DNA of 64,000 nucleotides from Platynereis dumerilii. Lineage: Eukaryota; Annelida; Polychaeta; Phyllodocida; Nereididae. Below the pieces are notes generated by a model. It did not search any database. It saw only the letters and a list, made by a program, of their open reading frames with translations, and was not told where the DNA came from. How positions within the stretch are numbered: the first letter of the stretch is position 1; the number at the start of each line of letters is the position of its first letter. The stretch spans positions 166,392,138 to 166,456,137 of the forward strand of contig JAPTHN010000001.1 of NCBI GenBank assembly GCA_026936325.1, given 5' to 3'. Of this stretch, positions 21,016 through 34,790 are shown in pieces. Made by a program: the position numbers and the translations under genes.

Positions 21016-21240
21016 TCTTTATACATATTGCCATAAAACACTTGACTGCCCATCAGGACATGAAGGTTTTCTGAATCACGTTAGAACGAAGTGCGACATA
21101 TGCAGCCAAGCCAATTTAATAGATTCAGAGTCATATGAACATGCTCAATCTGAAACTCCCAGGCGAGAGGATGGACAGTTGCAATTTGTTGAGAATATGG
21201 CTTCTTTACAAGGTTGTCACAATGTCATGTGGTCTTTAGC
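21016..21240 (+). pseudogene. Exon-like segment of unit A, plus strand (Cys-containing, unidentified)
   Basis: A good acceptor (pyrimidine-rich, ending CATCCCTAG at about 21014) precedes sequence matching units B, C and D. In units B and D the frame reads TAHQDMN, then a C-x-I/V-CSQAN pair, then SETPRREDGQ or SETHRREDGQ and a VEN-x-ASL ending. In unit A a 1-nt deletion near 21066 shifts the frame, so this copy is broken in the reading used by B and D. The protein family is not recognised. Confidence 0.35.
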
Positions 21241-21594
21241 TATTGTAAGTGTCAGGAGCCATTACCAATTCTGAGCATAAGTCCATTCAGTGTTGGAGCT
21301 TTTCCTCATTTCCTATGACAACTGACAAAGTTCAATGGATCCTCTGACACCTTCCACCAATCATGTCCCTGTGACCTGAATATTTGCGACTGAAGTGGGC
21401 TTAAGATATCTAGATCTGCTTCTGAGGACCTCAAATATCCACTGTCAATAAAAATGATAAAGATAAACGTTACTCAATGCAATACCAAATTAACATACAC
21501 TGAATACAAAATACATTTAAGAGTTTTCTCAACCATTTGTATTGCAAAAGAGATTTATAAGTACTTGTTTGATAAATTAAGATCATTACTTATA

Positions 21595-22603
21595 GAGTCA
21601 AGGATGGTAATTCCCTCCACTTTTGGCTGAAACTGCATTTCTAGGACAATGGGAATATATACAGAAATAGAATTTAGTCCATTGGAAGGAACACATTCCG
21701 AACTATCTTTAGCAGCCAAAAAAGTCAAATATTCAAATAATTCTTACCAAAACCATGGCAACAAAAATTGAAGGGTAGGTCATCTAAATCCGTCCAGTGT
21801 GCTGCTAAATCCGTCCAGCAAGGATGGTAAATCCGTCCACAGGGCATTATTCAGCCCACACCTATCATATTTTGTTATTTCTTTCAGTTTTGCAATTTAT
21901 TAACTTTCACAAACGTTTTTGTGTTGATTTTAGAGTAATGGAACAATGACAGAACGAGAAATACAGTGATTAAAAAATATGGATCAATTAGATTGCAAGA
22001 ATTTCAATTGACAGCCTCAATTACATTTAAAGTACCCTTTTAACCCAAACAAAGTGGTATAATTGCTCCAATCTACTTTCTGTAATCTTTTGTATGCCAT
22101 TTATGAATATTAAAAGTCATAAAAGTACTCTAAAACATAATTGATGTAGGTGGACGGATTTGCAAACCCTCAATCAAGCCAGTTCTGAAATAATGATGGT
22201 AATTCCGTCCACTTTTATTTCCATTGTATTTCCTTTTAAAATTTCACAATGGGGAAATTTAACAAATCCTACAAAAAAATAATTAAATTTTACGACATTT
22301 TAAATAATTTTTTACTTTAAATTAATTTTTTTTTGGACAGGAATAGGCCTACACGGTTATGGCAACCAAGTCTTAAAATGTCTGTGATGACGTCACAGGA
22401 TTTGATTGTTTTCATTCTACCTTGTTAAAAAAGGCTGGAAATATTGTTTACATATATGTAAAAACAACAAAAACGGCAAAAAGTGTTTAAAAACGACTTT
22501 GTCATAATTTTAAAACTCAAACAACTGTTACATGTATTTATATACACACACAGTAGGGGGTGGACGGATTTACCCTCCTGGACGGTTTTACCAGCATTGA
22601 CTC
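21595..22603. mobile_element. 1.0 kb TA-target element with repeated ATCCGTCCAC motifs
   Basis: The ends are GAGTCAAGGATGGTAATTCC on the left and, inverted, GAGTCAATGCTGGTAAAACC on the right, flanked by TA (21593-21594, 22604-22605). Units B (near 34028) and C (near 54888) supply the empty site CTTATACTT. Inside, the motif AATCCGTCCAC/G or close variants recurs about eight times in both orientations: near 21606, 21785, 21808, 21828, 22150, 22201, 22560 and 22579. There is no coding region, so it is non-autonomous. Confidence 0.85.
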
Positions 22604-24735
22604 TACTATATGAAAGCTTGGCATTTTAATTTTGTATGTCTCTTTCATGGACGGACAGGTTATGAACAATTGTAAGATTAAAAAGGTCACTTGAATGCAA
22701 CTGCATGATCGAGATTATGTTTTTTACAAGTGGACGAAGGGCAGACGTGTGTGCATTTGTCTTAGCTCAGTAGTAATGAAGCACCCAGAGAATCTTTGCT
22801 GAAATGTAATGAAGTTGAGTAAAGAGAATGCTATCTAACAAAACTTACAGTTCAACAAATTTTGTTCTTTCTCTGTATGAAAGGTTATTGAAACATTTTG
22901 CTATCAAAATATAATGACTTAGCATGTAAAGCATACTTTTCTGACAGTAATTCAGGAGGAATAAACAAACTCTGTAGATCTTCGAGATCTTCTGTTTGGT
23001 CATTGTCGAATTTTAAGCGTATGTTTGGCTTATCATCCCTGTTATAAAAAGAATACATGTGTTTGACAAGATGAGTGAATATAGGCAATTAATGATAGCT
23101 GTAGTGTCCATCTGTTTGACAGTTTCAAATATTAAAGTTAAGTGATAGCTTGCAGCCTTTGCCTTGGCACATTCATTTCTAAAGGATGACCAAGGCTAAT
23201 GACTGCAGCTGCCTCATAAAGTGCTGATGGAAGCCAATCTGCTATAGACAGCCCCTTGTCTCAAGAATCACCTGACCTTCTAAGGACAGTTAACCTTTCA
23301 CAGAAAGACTGGATGGCATCCCGTATACATGCTGCCTTTTAGCATACTGTCAATATTATAATCCAGCCTTATTCGTGTCAAGTTGTAAATATATCATGTT
23401 GCTGATGAAGTTGATGAACAATTAATAATACACAATTAGGTTCAAGCATATTAGCTCCTCTGTCAAGATAAAGTCAATGTAGAGTATGCAATCAATGAAC
23501 CTCGTACTATATCCAGATAATATATTATATCGTCTGTCTTACAGCACATCTCTATTTTCACATATACCTAATTGCATCTCATATGCAGTCACAGCATCTC
23601 TGCATGGCAGTAAGCACAGCAGATTTAATTTCACTTGTCGTCTCCTTTTCACTCATCCTCGGTAAGTTGTCACTAGAGCAGTCTTAAATTATAGCTATCA
23701 AGGACAGGGAGGTGACATTCTCATTGTCTCTCTCCACTGCACCTGTATGGATCATTTTCATCATGTCTAAAATGTCCAATTCAATGCTTTTCAAATTTAA
23801 AATAATATTAGACATACACATAAGATTTGTTTTTGCCAGTGGACAAAGGTAACACGGTGTTACTGTAGTTTCAATAAGTATAAGTTGGTTTGACCACTTG
23901 CTACATAGTTTATAAGCTTCCTCTAATTGTTTGATGATCAGTTAAGGACCAATCAGCTTTTCCTAGCAATTTAGGTGTATATGAAAAGTTAAATAGGATC
24001 TTGTGCTATCATTGCTCTTCATGCTCATTTGATTAGTCGATTAAGCACTTTCCATGCTTCCGTTGGAGAGGTTAATTCAGCCATAATCAAAATGTGATAA
24101 CACACTCATCAGATTACTAGCAAGACTCTCCCATGTCACTCTGGTAATGATGCAGCAGTCAGCAGTAGAGCAGTGTTTTCTGGTTGGATGAGGGTAATTT
24201 ATCTTACCTCGTGGTTACAACTGTTTTCCACCTTTTAAGATACATTATGCAAAATGGCAGGATTAAAGCTATAATCAGGTGGCTGAGGGTTTTTAGATGA
24301 ATTTGATGTTTTGCCTTTCTGCAGCAACTCTTTACAATTACCTCATGAAATGGTGACAAAAATTTATATTGTGTGATAAGTGAAAAGAGTTACTATGGAC
24401 AGAACAACACTGTAAGGAAATTAGGAATAAATATTGAGTATTTTTCATTTCGCACTTATTCTATGAAGTGGGATAGCCACTTTGCGGAGATACTTGGAAA
24501 ATATCATTGAAATAACAACTCTTTTTGATATCTTGCTTTATAATACTATGACATATTAAGTTTCACGACAATAAAGACATCAAGACATTGCAACACTCAT
24601 TTACTCTGCAGTGTAATGATTTCAGAATATATGTCTTTTAGTTTTAACCACTATCCAGACCATCAGTTTTGAATATTCCAACAGAGACATATCAGAACTC
24701 AACAGAGACATATCAGAACCAGACAGACAGATATA

Positions 24736-26968
24736 CAGTACAACCCAATAAATTTTCCGAGCTTATGCCCTCACTTGCACTCCCTTATACACCCTGGCAC
24801 ATCAACTACTTTGCCCTCCTTTGCTTGCCCTTGCCCTACTGAGCAAACAAACCACTCTACCCCTGCCTGGTGTCCCCATCTATTGCAATATGATTAAACT
24901 ACCTGATTTAACAGCTGCTGTTGATGCTCTAATAGGAATTTGTTTAATTGCAATTCACATAATTTCATATCACTGGAATAATGTATAACCTAATAGTATT
25001 TTCTCTTTAGAAATGCAACTGGATTTAGTGAAACGTATCACAAATTTAATGCTGAATTAATGAACATGAAATTGCCTTTAAAATAAATAATTTTCCCAAA
25101 AGATTACCATTTTGTATAAATTTTGTATTTGTTGAGTTTATTATATAAAATAATACATGTATATACTATTTATTTTAAAAATGATATTTATCACTGTATA
25201 ATAAAGAAGTTTTAGCAATTCAGCATAAATTTTGAAAAAGTAACTTAGCCAAGAGAACAGCAAAAAAATAAAAATAAATAACTTGAAATGTTTTTGCAAA
25301 TTGATTTATGGAAACGTCACATGTATGGAAAAATTCGGCCATCAAATTCAAGTGCTTCAAATGAATTTCTCACAGAGAAATAATTACCCTACAGAGCAGG
25401 GGCGTAGATCCTGGGGGGGATGGGGGGGATGCATCCCCCCCTAGGATGAACCTGGGGGGATGATCATATGATTATCCCCCTAGAATTTCAAATTATTAAT
25501 GCTTGGTGTTGACAATTATCTGTCATATTTAGCAATTTTCCATGATGCCAATTGCATGTTGTGTTGAAAAAAAAAAGTCTCAAAACAAACCTTCGATAAT
25601 CTGTAATAAATTGGTTTTGGGCCCGAGAGTGGCCCCCGAAATCTATAGCTGCGCGACTTTTGGCCCTTAGGCCACCTGCGAAGTTTACAATCCCCGAAAT
25701 CATCCCCCCCTACATAAATGAAAAATATACGTCCCTGCTACAGAGCCAAAACTTACATCAAATTGTAGGAAATTAAATTTCCGAAACATTGGTGTCCGTT
25801 ACAAAATGCTACACGATATTTACGGCATTTTAATGTGCTGTTATCCCGACCTGTTTCATAGATAAAATGATTCTTTGACATGTTAACATGAATCTATTAT
25901 AAAGATGATTGACATTATTGGGACAAGTGATTTTAAGGATGAGAAACCAAAATGTTCAATGTGTTCAATTCAACAGAATACACATCATGTGGCGGCCATT
26001 TGTATTTTCACACCTTTGGCGGAAATCAAAACATCATATTCACGAGCTAAAACCAACCTTACCCTTGCAGATACAGCATCATTTCTTTCACCATTGTATT
26101 CCGGAACATCTAAATGATACACCTATGTTTTTAAATTATTTCTCTAGCTCAATTTCATCCATCACTAAAGCCATTTCCGTTTTCACCTTTTTTTGGATAA
26201 ATCGGCGCTTTTATGAAAAGCAAACCATAATACAGGCTTACCCCCAAGTTTAAAGGTAGATCTGAATGATGACATAACATTGTATTATAATAAACTTTCT
26301 GTCCATCAAATATTTTTTTTAGTTTTTCAAATGGGGACCATTGTCCAATCAGCAGTCAGTGAAAGTTTTATGGCATAGTGGCATTGATTTCGTTGCTGTG
26401 TTGTTGTGCCTTTTTACCACAATAACTTATTTTCTGCTCAATTGTCAGTGATCAAACTACATGTATGACATGTTAGATAATTTTGTCTGACGAATAAAGT
26501 TGTCACCTGAACAAAATACCTATTTGTTTACTTTAAATGAATTTTTATTTTATCATTTTTATTTGATTTATTTATCACTGAGTCAAAAAGTGGGTTACCA
26601 AACATTGATATATTCCTTTTCAACAAATTCTTGGCTTTCAGAAAAGATATTGAAACTTAGTAAGACTGACAGATAGCTCTTGGCATTCTGCTTGTTGTGG
26701 GGTTAATTAAATCATAATTTAGTTCCAATTGACTTTAATGGAGGAATTAATGTACCAGCATAATTGTAAAACATTGAACAATATTACAAATCAACAGTTC
26801 CCTATGTTGTTGTGTTTAATTAGCACCAGAGGACAGGAGTGTAGGGGGTTTCCCCTCAAGGGCATGGAAGTGACAGCAAGTGAGTGCCTCAGCAGAGATG
26901 TGAGTGGTTGGAAGTGAGGGCATCTTCCTGAGGGCATGGGATTTAGGAAAATTTATTGGGTTGTACTG
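24736..26968. mobile_element. 2.2 kb TA-target element (Tc1/mariner-like ends), at the unit A/B junction
   Basis: It has perfect 23-bp terminal inverted repeats beginning CAGTACAACCCAATAAATTT, flanked by TA (24734-24735, 26969-26970). Removing it restores GATATAAATATACT, matching the start of unit A (ATATAAATATACT near 14956). Subterminal regions share GCCCTCACTTGC-like inverted motifs. The interior is AT-rich with no recognisable transposase; frames of 60-114 codons near 25905-26253 have no motif. A hAT-type element is nested at 25397-25737. The first eight bases of the TIR, CAGTACAA, match the small element at 43530-43787. Confidence 0.88.
25397..25737. mobile_element. hAT-type MITE nested in the TA-target element
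   Basis: The 341-bp element is flanked by a perfect 8-bp duplication, CTACAGAG (25389-25396, 25738-25745). The ends are CAGGGGCGTAG on the left and ...CTACATAAATG...CGTCCCTG on the right, giving the short imperfect hAT inverted repeat CAGGG-R-CGTA. C- and G-runs (CATCCCCCCCTA) lie near both ends. No coding capacity. Confidence 0.9.
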
Positions 26969-27737
26969 TAAATATACTATTTTAGCACTATTGGAATCCT
27001 CGTCGTATAAATTAATCTCCAATGTCACACTTAATGATTTGGCCACACTAAGCACTAGTCTTGACACTTCAAGCATTGGCAAGATTCAGTAAGAAAGGCC
27101 ATTCCAGAGGCCATTAGGATGGAAGGAGACAAGTACTTGGGATGAAGGAGGTCGTCAGGCAAACCAAGGACTCTCTCAATGGCTCCATGATTTAGTACAG
27201 CACTAGTAGCCAACTCCACACAGTTCTCTCACATTATGCCCTTGTGAGACCATTAGCACCAGAGGAGTAACTCATTTCACATCCAAGGATCACACAACCA
27301 TGCTCGCTTAATAGATCTATGCGTCATCTAGCCCCTCCTCACTAATGAATATCCCATGGGGTGGAAACTGCGCTGCAATCTTGGTAAAATCCTCCCCTGG
27401 CCTTTCATCATGTCAAGCCCCTGCTTCATCAGCTGATTACTTTCATGATCAGCTACTATTACTGATCTTTTAATTCATCATTGCCTGGACAACCAAATCA
27501 ATCGTTTTGTTTTTGATAGTTAGAATAGTTGGTCTTATAAACAGTCAGTAGAAAATAAATTCAAAACCAGTTAAAAAGTATTCCCTGCTCTCTAATAAAA
27601 GCAGTGTAGTGTTTGCCTCAGAAGAGCTTCCTCCTTATTTTAAGAACAAACAAAAAAGGCTAGTTGATATAGTCCTCAAGCACAGTGACCCTCTTCCATA
27701 CTTTTAAACTCATCCTCAACGAGTAGCTCACTGGTCC

Positions 27738-27917
27738 CTAAGTCCACCTGCTCTCCCCATTTTTCATGTGAATGATCCTTTCGTCGCACCCCTTCATTAT
27801 TGCCCTTAATTGCACAAGACTCAGGAAATTTGTAAAGGTTTCTTTCAGTAAGCATGCGATTCTCTCTTTATTCGCTGCATATAATTTTACCTTACTGATT
27901 GGTTCATGAAATGAGCT
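27738..27917 (-). pseudogene. Exon-like segment of unit B, minus strand
   Basis: Homologue of 15682-15930. It keeps the CAG acceptor and the reading FHEPISKVKLYAANKERI through GCDERIIHMKNGE, then ends in SRWT-stop because of the 2-nt difference from unit A. Confidence 0.3.
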
Positions 27918-29058
27918 GGACAAGAAAAATGCTCTGGTGAGTATTTTGTAGTGGTATTATATCCCTGTTTGTTTTTCTAAAATATAAAAATTTTAACAAT
28001 TAGAATAACAAAACAAAACCCCACATATACATGCAATTGAAGCCTTAAAATGTCTTCCCTGCATGGCAATATTCATGAGACGACAAACATCCTTGCAAAT
28101 ATAGAGGAAGCCTGTGCCACAGAAAAGTCAATGTCCTTCAGTCTGTTGAAGCCTTTTTCTTTCATTTCATCAAATAACACTCTCATCAACTTGTCAACTG
28201 TAGAATGTAGATATTTTGGACTAAAGAAAAACATGAGCATCTGGAACTGAAGCCTCAGAAGAGATCAAGTTGAAGACTTAAGTTATGGTTGAGCATGACT
28301 GTCACTATAGTTGAGGAGGAAAGACATTTGTAGAAATTATGTGGATCATGTTTCATCTTGGCATCTACAACTGACTCATTTTCTCTTTTTATTCATCCTC
28401 AGGCAACAGCAGTTTTGAATTTCAACGTCTTCATGCATATAGTGAAATGTTAGTTTTGTCTGGTATTTTCAGCAGTTTATTTCAAAAGAAAGGCTACTGT
28501 GGTGTAGTGTTCTGTACCTGGCAGTTAGAGCCTGTTTTTTTTTCTGCTGTATGCTATCACTGATTTGGCAAAAAAATGGAAACACTGATCGGTTAATTTT
28601 AGATAGAAGAAATTTCCCTGCCAATCTGCTTTACAGATAGACTTGATTAATGATTAATCAGATTTTCTTGAGAGGTCTATTTCAAACTAGACAGTGAAAG
28701 CAGGTTGTTTTTTTTCTTTCTTTTTTTTCCAATTAATTTTGTCGCTGAAACCCACTATCTTGCTTTTTTAGAAAACACACTATTTATTAGTAGTGGTCCA
28801 AATTTATCCCAAATTTACTTTGATTAAATAAGATTGCTGCTGAATTCCAAACATGATTGCTTGGCCAATTTGTACTGTTAGGAAAATGGGAACCCAGTGA
28901 AAACTGCTAGACAACGTTGCTTCAGTAATTCAAATTTGTAAATAGCAAAACCATGAAATTTGCGCAGCGCTTAAAACTGTTTGTAGGACTTATATAGTGT
29001 TACCATAACTTTCATTTTTATTTCATATCCAATGTATGAAAGACAGTTATGTCATTGT

Positions 29059-29442
29059 ATACATAGTTTAATTTGCGAAATTGTCGATATTTGCCAATAA
29101 CAATTCGATACTTGCAATTATATATATGTCGACCTCAAATTAGCAATATATGATATTTGTAAATATGTAAATATTGAAAATTAACATTTAAGAGTTTGAA
29201 TTATATATCTAATAGTATAACTTGAAGAAAGCTTATATTTTTTGGGATTGCTATTACATATTGGACTAATGTATATATGTATATCAACAAATCATTTCAA
29301 ATTTTATTCAAATTTGTATTATTCAACGAAAGTTCTTTTTTGATGTACTATTGTTTTGAAGTGAATTGTAAGCCCAAGAGGGCTGGGGGCTAGAATGTGA
29401 GCCCATTTCACGTTAATAAAGAATTTCTCTCTCTCTCTCTCT
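29059..29442 (+). mobile_element. Retroposed 3' end with poly(A) signal and (TC)n tail
   Basis: These 384 bp are absent at the matching points of units A (17080), C (50283) and D. They are inserted after GTCATTGT. The insert is AT-rich, ends with an AATAAAG signal and closes in (TC)n. The polarity and tail suggest a LINE 3' end or a SINE. The family was not identified and no target duplication is clear. Confidence 0.65.
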
Positions 29443-32400
29443 GTTTAAAAAAAATTAAAGACATACTTGTTTTCCACTTGATGGTGAAAAAAAAAAGTGT
29501 ATTTGTTGCATGAAAAAAAAAGAAGTTTGTTTTCTTAGGACTGTAGCTGGGGTACCTTAATACTAAACTTGCTTGTCTCTGACTCTCCACATGCAATAAA
29601 AACTTCTGCCGGCAAAAACATGAAAAAAAATTGTTTGTTTAGGCTTCACGAACAAAAAAAACTTTGTCCCAGGGGTAAAATCCATAGCACACCGGCCCCC
29701 ACTCCCGCAAACTATTGTCTGGTCAGCCCCTGACGCTGCAGGTTTTACAGTGTATAGCTAGTACTAGCTGAGGAACTGACTTGGGCAATGAACATTCTCC
29801 ACTAATGCTGCTTCCTCAGTGTAATTTATCCCTTCTCTTTTTGCCATGATGTTTTTATCTTCTTGGCTCAGCTTTTCTTTTTCTTATAAACACATTGTTG
29901 TTCTAAGACTCTTAGACAAGTATTATAGTGGACCACTGAAGCCAACAAAAGAAGCCTGACCTGTGATTGCCGTCTGATTCCACCTTGTTGCTTCAAGTGA
30001 AACCTAATCTGTTGCTGCAAACAGTTGGCGATGAAACGTGTACATCCAGATTACAGAATCCCCATCGATGCAAATGTTGAAGGGCAAGGTTAAGTGATAT
30101 GTGATATTGGCAAGAACTATTACATTATTTACAATGTCAGTTCCATATTCAAGATTTCATATCTGTTAGGAGTCGTCAAGGGCTGCACATTGAAAGTGAA
30201 ATCCAGTGTTTTAGTTCATGATGTTTTACTTGTAATTTAGCACGCATTTGCAAGCTGAGGGTCAAATTAATGTTAGTATCTAAACCAGCAAGTGACAAGT
30301 CATTGAATACTTTTGAAAAATGTGTGTTTTACTAATTGTAAATATTGCCTCAGTGTGCAACATAGATATTCAAATTGCAACTTTCCACCTTTCTTGACAT
30401 TGTTTCACATATGGTTGATATGGTGCAGGTGAAAATATTTTAGCTCATGCAACGTTGTTCCGGTGTGTCACTAGCACCAAATCCCATACTACGACAAATT
30501 AATTATTGTAAAGAAGACAACATCTTGCCTGAGCTTTGGAGTATTTGCTGGGATTTTGATGTTGTTGGGATGTCAGGAAATAGCTGAATTTCCAGTTTAC
30601 TTGTAAGTCAAGTTCGATTGAAGATACGAACAAACTTTCTGAATGCAATAAAGAGTAATTAAACAAGTAAACAAATTGGGTAAGTATACATTTTTAAGTT
30701 ACCACATATGTGACATGTTTAAAGTTGTGTTACACTATTGACTCGTATAATTACTTTTATAGAAACTAGGGCAATAACCTTAATGATCACAATATGAATA
30801 ATGATCATAAGCATGTCATGCACTTATAAAATTTACACGAGATATATGCAACCATAGTTTGATGAAACTACATATTCAAGCTCTGGAATTGCATGCTCGA
30901 CCAAAAAAACCAACAGACATTGCTACATTTGGCATATTTAACGATAAATATGAATCCCTGTGCAAAAATGTTATGGACAATAAATAAAATCCTTAGTCCA
31001 TCCGTAGTGCCTGTGCAGGATGTGGATAAAGATAAATGCTGCACGAATTTCATGGATGTGCCATTCACATATTATATATCAATAATTATTGTTGTGAAAA
31101 AGGGTGTTGACACGGTTCATAGACAGTAGATCCCAAGGTCCCAATGTTAGAGTAATCACCAAGCAATCCAAGGCAAATGGATAAACTTGTATCCAACTTC
31201 TAGAATCCAGATTGCTTGAGATTATACTCCTGAGTCCTTACATTTTACACACAATCTGATATTTGCCTGAGACATTCTGATATTTCAGCTTTTAAAAATA
31301 TCTATTCTAGATAGCATTAAGTACCCACTCCTCAGATAGAGTTACTGAGCAGATTAAACAACGTGGGTGGTGGCTAGCAGATTTGTAACTCAAGCTAACT
31401 CAAACTCAATCCAGAGATGTTTCACTTACGTGTACATTATACAAGGAAATAGAAATTGCTCTAAAGTAAGCTGCCACCATTAATTTAAAAGGTGTCAATA
31501 TCATTCATGCTGATTAAAATGTAAGATTTGCCAGAGTATTTCAAAATGTCATTAAGTTTTTTGGAGTAGATAGGCCCAATTACCACATAGATATCTTTCG
31601 ATTGAGCTAATGTTCAACAGATTTCTATTTTCAATGTCATTCAAACATCCTTATTTCAGCCTTGTTGACTTTCCAACATGGGGCGGATGATGCACTCTTT
31701 AGTCACTAATTTCAACAAATTCAAAATCTATACAATACCTGGTACCTAACTGCCTATTCTTGAATGCAATCATCCCCATTGAATCGATTCTCTTCTGAGT
31801 TGATACTGATTTAAAGCTAAATATTTTTACAGGCATAGATGTGTGAATGCTTCGTTCAGCTTTTCAGTTTTGCCTATCTGCGGTTTTTCCATTCTGCCAT
31901 GGCTGTGACTCATTGCAAAATGGGAAGTCACATGTGGCAAGCTTGTAATTACCTCATCAACACAGGTTTCCTGAAATCACTAATCAAAAAGTAATTTGGA
32001 AGCAAAGTGTTTTTCACAACTTTGGGCTCTCAAAAAGAGAGTTGCGAAAGTTGTTTTATCCTAATAGAGTGGGAAGAAAAGTTATCAGGGATGTCAAGAA
32101 AATGGTCATATATGTGGTCACAAGTATATTTATATTGGTATCTCTTACAAGTATGTATCTGCATTCTGCAACAATGCAAAATATTATGATGCACAATGAA
32201 TATCGAACATGACTTTGTGTAAAATTTCCATTTCAGTTACTTGAATTCAGAGAAGTAAGAATGGTCCAGAGACAGGTATAACATTTGTTATCCCATGTCT
32301 AGCTACATTTCTTCCCTGATACTGTTCAATTTCCCTGCGTAATATTCTATGAGCCAGGAAAATATTTAGGGAGACATTGACAAATTCAATGAACCAGAAG

Positions 32401-33449
32401 GGGGAAATGTGATATTCAACCAATTATGGCAGTGATGTAAACATTGTTAAAGGGGCAGTTAAAAAAATCTGATTTCACTGTTTCTTAAAATAAACATAGG
32501 ATAGCTAGGTCATTAAACAGCGTGGACTGTATTTCCCAATATTTTCACCCTCAACCTGGTATTGTACCGAGTTTCGGGTGAAAATATCCAAGCCATGTAA
32601 TATCCTGTAAGGAAGACCCGTCTTGACTGTTCACTCCTCTATACCCAGCATCACAAATTACTGAAATTAGACCACGGATTAAAATGAAATGATTGTGTAC
32701 AATCCATTGGTTTACTCATATGAAAATGGCGATGAGCAACAATATGTTTGTTACAGTTTCCTTTTTGGCTGAAAAACAGATTAAGAGAGAAATGACCTAT
32801 TTGGTCCTGATGTCAGTAGCATATGTCCTTCCAAAAGGGCTTTGTCAAGTGAAATAATAGAAATACATGTCAGAGGCTTTACGCGAGGAAAACAATTACA
32901 AAGAGAGACAGTATGTATATATGTACATATACAATCTTTATGATGTATTGAAAGGTCCGTTGCCTCCCTCGGATGACAGCCTGTGATAGTATCCTTTCCT
33001 TGTATGTCTCAAATTACACATAATTCCCTTCAGGGCCATTCAGGCCCATTCAATGAGGCCTATTTATTCTCTGTTCTGCCTCTTTAATTCTTTCCTTAAG
33101 CAATCAAACAATAATTGAATGTGTATAGTCATTGACTAAAATAGACATTTGCTTTGAAAAACTCAGCCATCTGCATGGATAACAACACTTCATTGGGATA
33201 TTAATTGAATTTGCTGCATCAATGTCAGTTATACTTCATGTTCGCCAACTCATATCACCAAATACACATTACTCATTCATATTTGCTTTATGATTTTCAA
33301 TTTAATTCTCAATTACAGACTGTTGTAAGCTGTGTTTTAAATAATTTTGTAGGATCACCCATTTATTGGCTCTTACCAATTTTTTTAAAAAGTACAAGGG
33401 GTATAGCTATTGTATTATAATAAATTGTTTCTTTATTTTCATCCCTAGC

Positions 33450-33667
33450 TCTTTATACATATTGCCATAAAACACTTGACTGCCCATCAGGACATGAACG
33501 GTTTTCTGAATCACGTTAGAACGAAGTGCAACATATGCAGCCAAGCCAATTTAATAGATTCAGAGTCATATGAACATGCTCAATCTGAAACTCCCAGGCG
33601 AGAGGATGGACAGTTGCAATTTGTTGAGAATATGGCTTCTTTACATGGTTTTCACAATGTCATGTAG
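33450..33667 (+). pseudogene. Exon-like segment of unit B, plus strand (open)
   Basis: Following a CATCCCTAG acceptor, the frame is open for about 70 codons. It reads IAIKHLTAHQDMNGFLNHVR, then TKCNICSQANLIDSESYEHA, SETPRREDGQ and VENMASLHGFHNVM-stop. There are two cysteines in a C-x-x-C pair. Units C and D keep the frame despite substitutions, and unit C has an in-frame length change. This is the best candidate in the unit for constraint on protein sequence, but it is unidentified and short. Confidence 0.4.
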
Positions 33668-34419
33668 TCTTTAGCTTTTGAAAGTGTCAGGAGCCATTGC
33701 CAATTCTGAGCATAAGTCCATTCAGTGTTGGAGCTTTTCCTCATTTCCTATGACAACTGACAAAGTTCAATGGATCCTCTGACACCTTCCACCAATCATG
33801 TCCCTGTGACCTGAATTTTTGCGACTGAAGTGGGCTTAAGATATCTAGATCTGCTTCTGAGGACCTCAAATATCCACTGTCAATAAAAATGATAAAGATA
33901 AACGTTACTCAATGCAATACCAAATTAACATACACTGAATACAAAATACATTTAAGGGTTTTCTCAACCATTTGTATTGCAAAAGAGATTTATAATTACC
34001 TGTTTGATGAATTAATATCATTACTTATACTTTAAGAAAGCTTGGCATTTCAACTTTTAATGTCTCTTTCATAGGTGGACAGGTTATGAACAATTGTAAG
34101 ATTAAAAAGGTCACTTGAATGCAACTGCATGATCGAGATTATGTTTTTTACAAGTGGACGAAGGGCAGACGTGTGTGCATTTGTCTAGCTCAGTAGTAAT
34201 GTAGCACCCAGAGAATCTTTGCTGAAATGTAATGAAGTTGAGTAAAGAGAATGCTATCTAACAAAACTGTGTGGTTTGATATGTCCAATATATGGATTCC
34301 GTAGGATTTTTTTGCTAAAATTGATTTTTTTGCAGATTTGGGTTCAATGGGCATCCAATAACAACATATTACGGGGGACGAATTTTCCCGCCATTTTTAC
34401 CCCTCCTGTGGGGTTATTT

Positions 34420-34790
34420 TAAAAATGGCCGCCAAAATCACAGACAAATCTGCTTTTTCTCATATTTCAGTCCCTAATTAAGATTTATAAAGTAACAAGA
34501 AAAAGATCATTTTCAATGTTTCTTAGGTCAAGAAACTCATTCTGAAGGGTTTCAAAGCCATACATGCAATATTTGGTGGGCTAAATCCAAGATGGCCGCC
34601 AAAATGGCTGCCTAAATGTCGACAATCTGTATTTTAGCTCCTAATTGTCATAGACTATCAAATAAAAGGTCATTTTCTATGTTTCTTGGGTCAAGGAACT
34701 CAAATATGCACCTTTTAAAGCCATAAATATGATATATGATCCAATATATCCATGATGGCCAACAAAATTCGCTGAACATACTTCCTAGAG
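34420..34790. repeat. Subterminal ~165-bp modules, left arm of the 34270 element
   Basis: Two modules. Each starts with an ATGGCCGCCAAAAT core (34425, 34592), then a CCTAATT block, then GATCATTTTCAATGTTTCTT or GGTCATTTTCTATGTTTCTT, and AGGTCAAGAAACTC or GGGTCAAGGAACTC. The order of parts matches the modules of the 8360-12440 element although the sequences have diverged. Inverted partners lie at about 42570-42900. Confidence 0.8.

Larger units (their letters stand above)
14956..24733. repeat. Tandem unit A (about 8.77 kb without its insertion)
   Basis: It starts at TATAAATATACTATTTTAGC and ends at CCAGACAGACAG. The same order of segments recurs in units B, C and D. It holds one private insertion, a TA-target element at 21595-22603. 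The first ~500 bp (15030-15520) is nearly unchanged among all units. Exon-like pieces are 15682-15930 (minus), 16085-16243 (minus) and 21016-21240 (plus). I see no tRNA, rRNA, histone or snRNA gene. Most of 17000-21000 is non-coding as far as I can tell. Confidence 0.9.

Noticed and set aside
21016-21240. Alternative frame of the plus-strand exon-like segment resembling a TNFR-type Cys repeat (CHKTLDCPSGH)
   Set aside because: That frame is not kept in units B, C and D, while the TAHQDMN frame is. The Cys spacing does not complete a known repeat.
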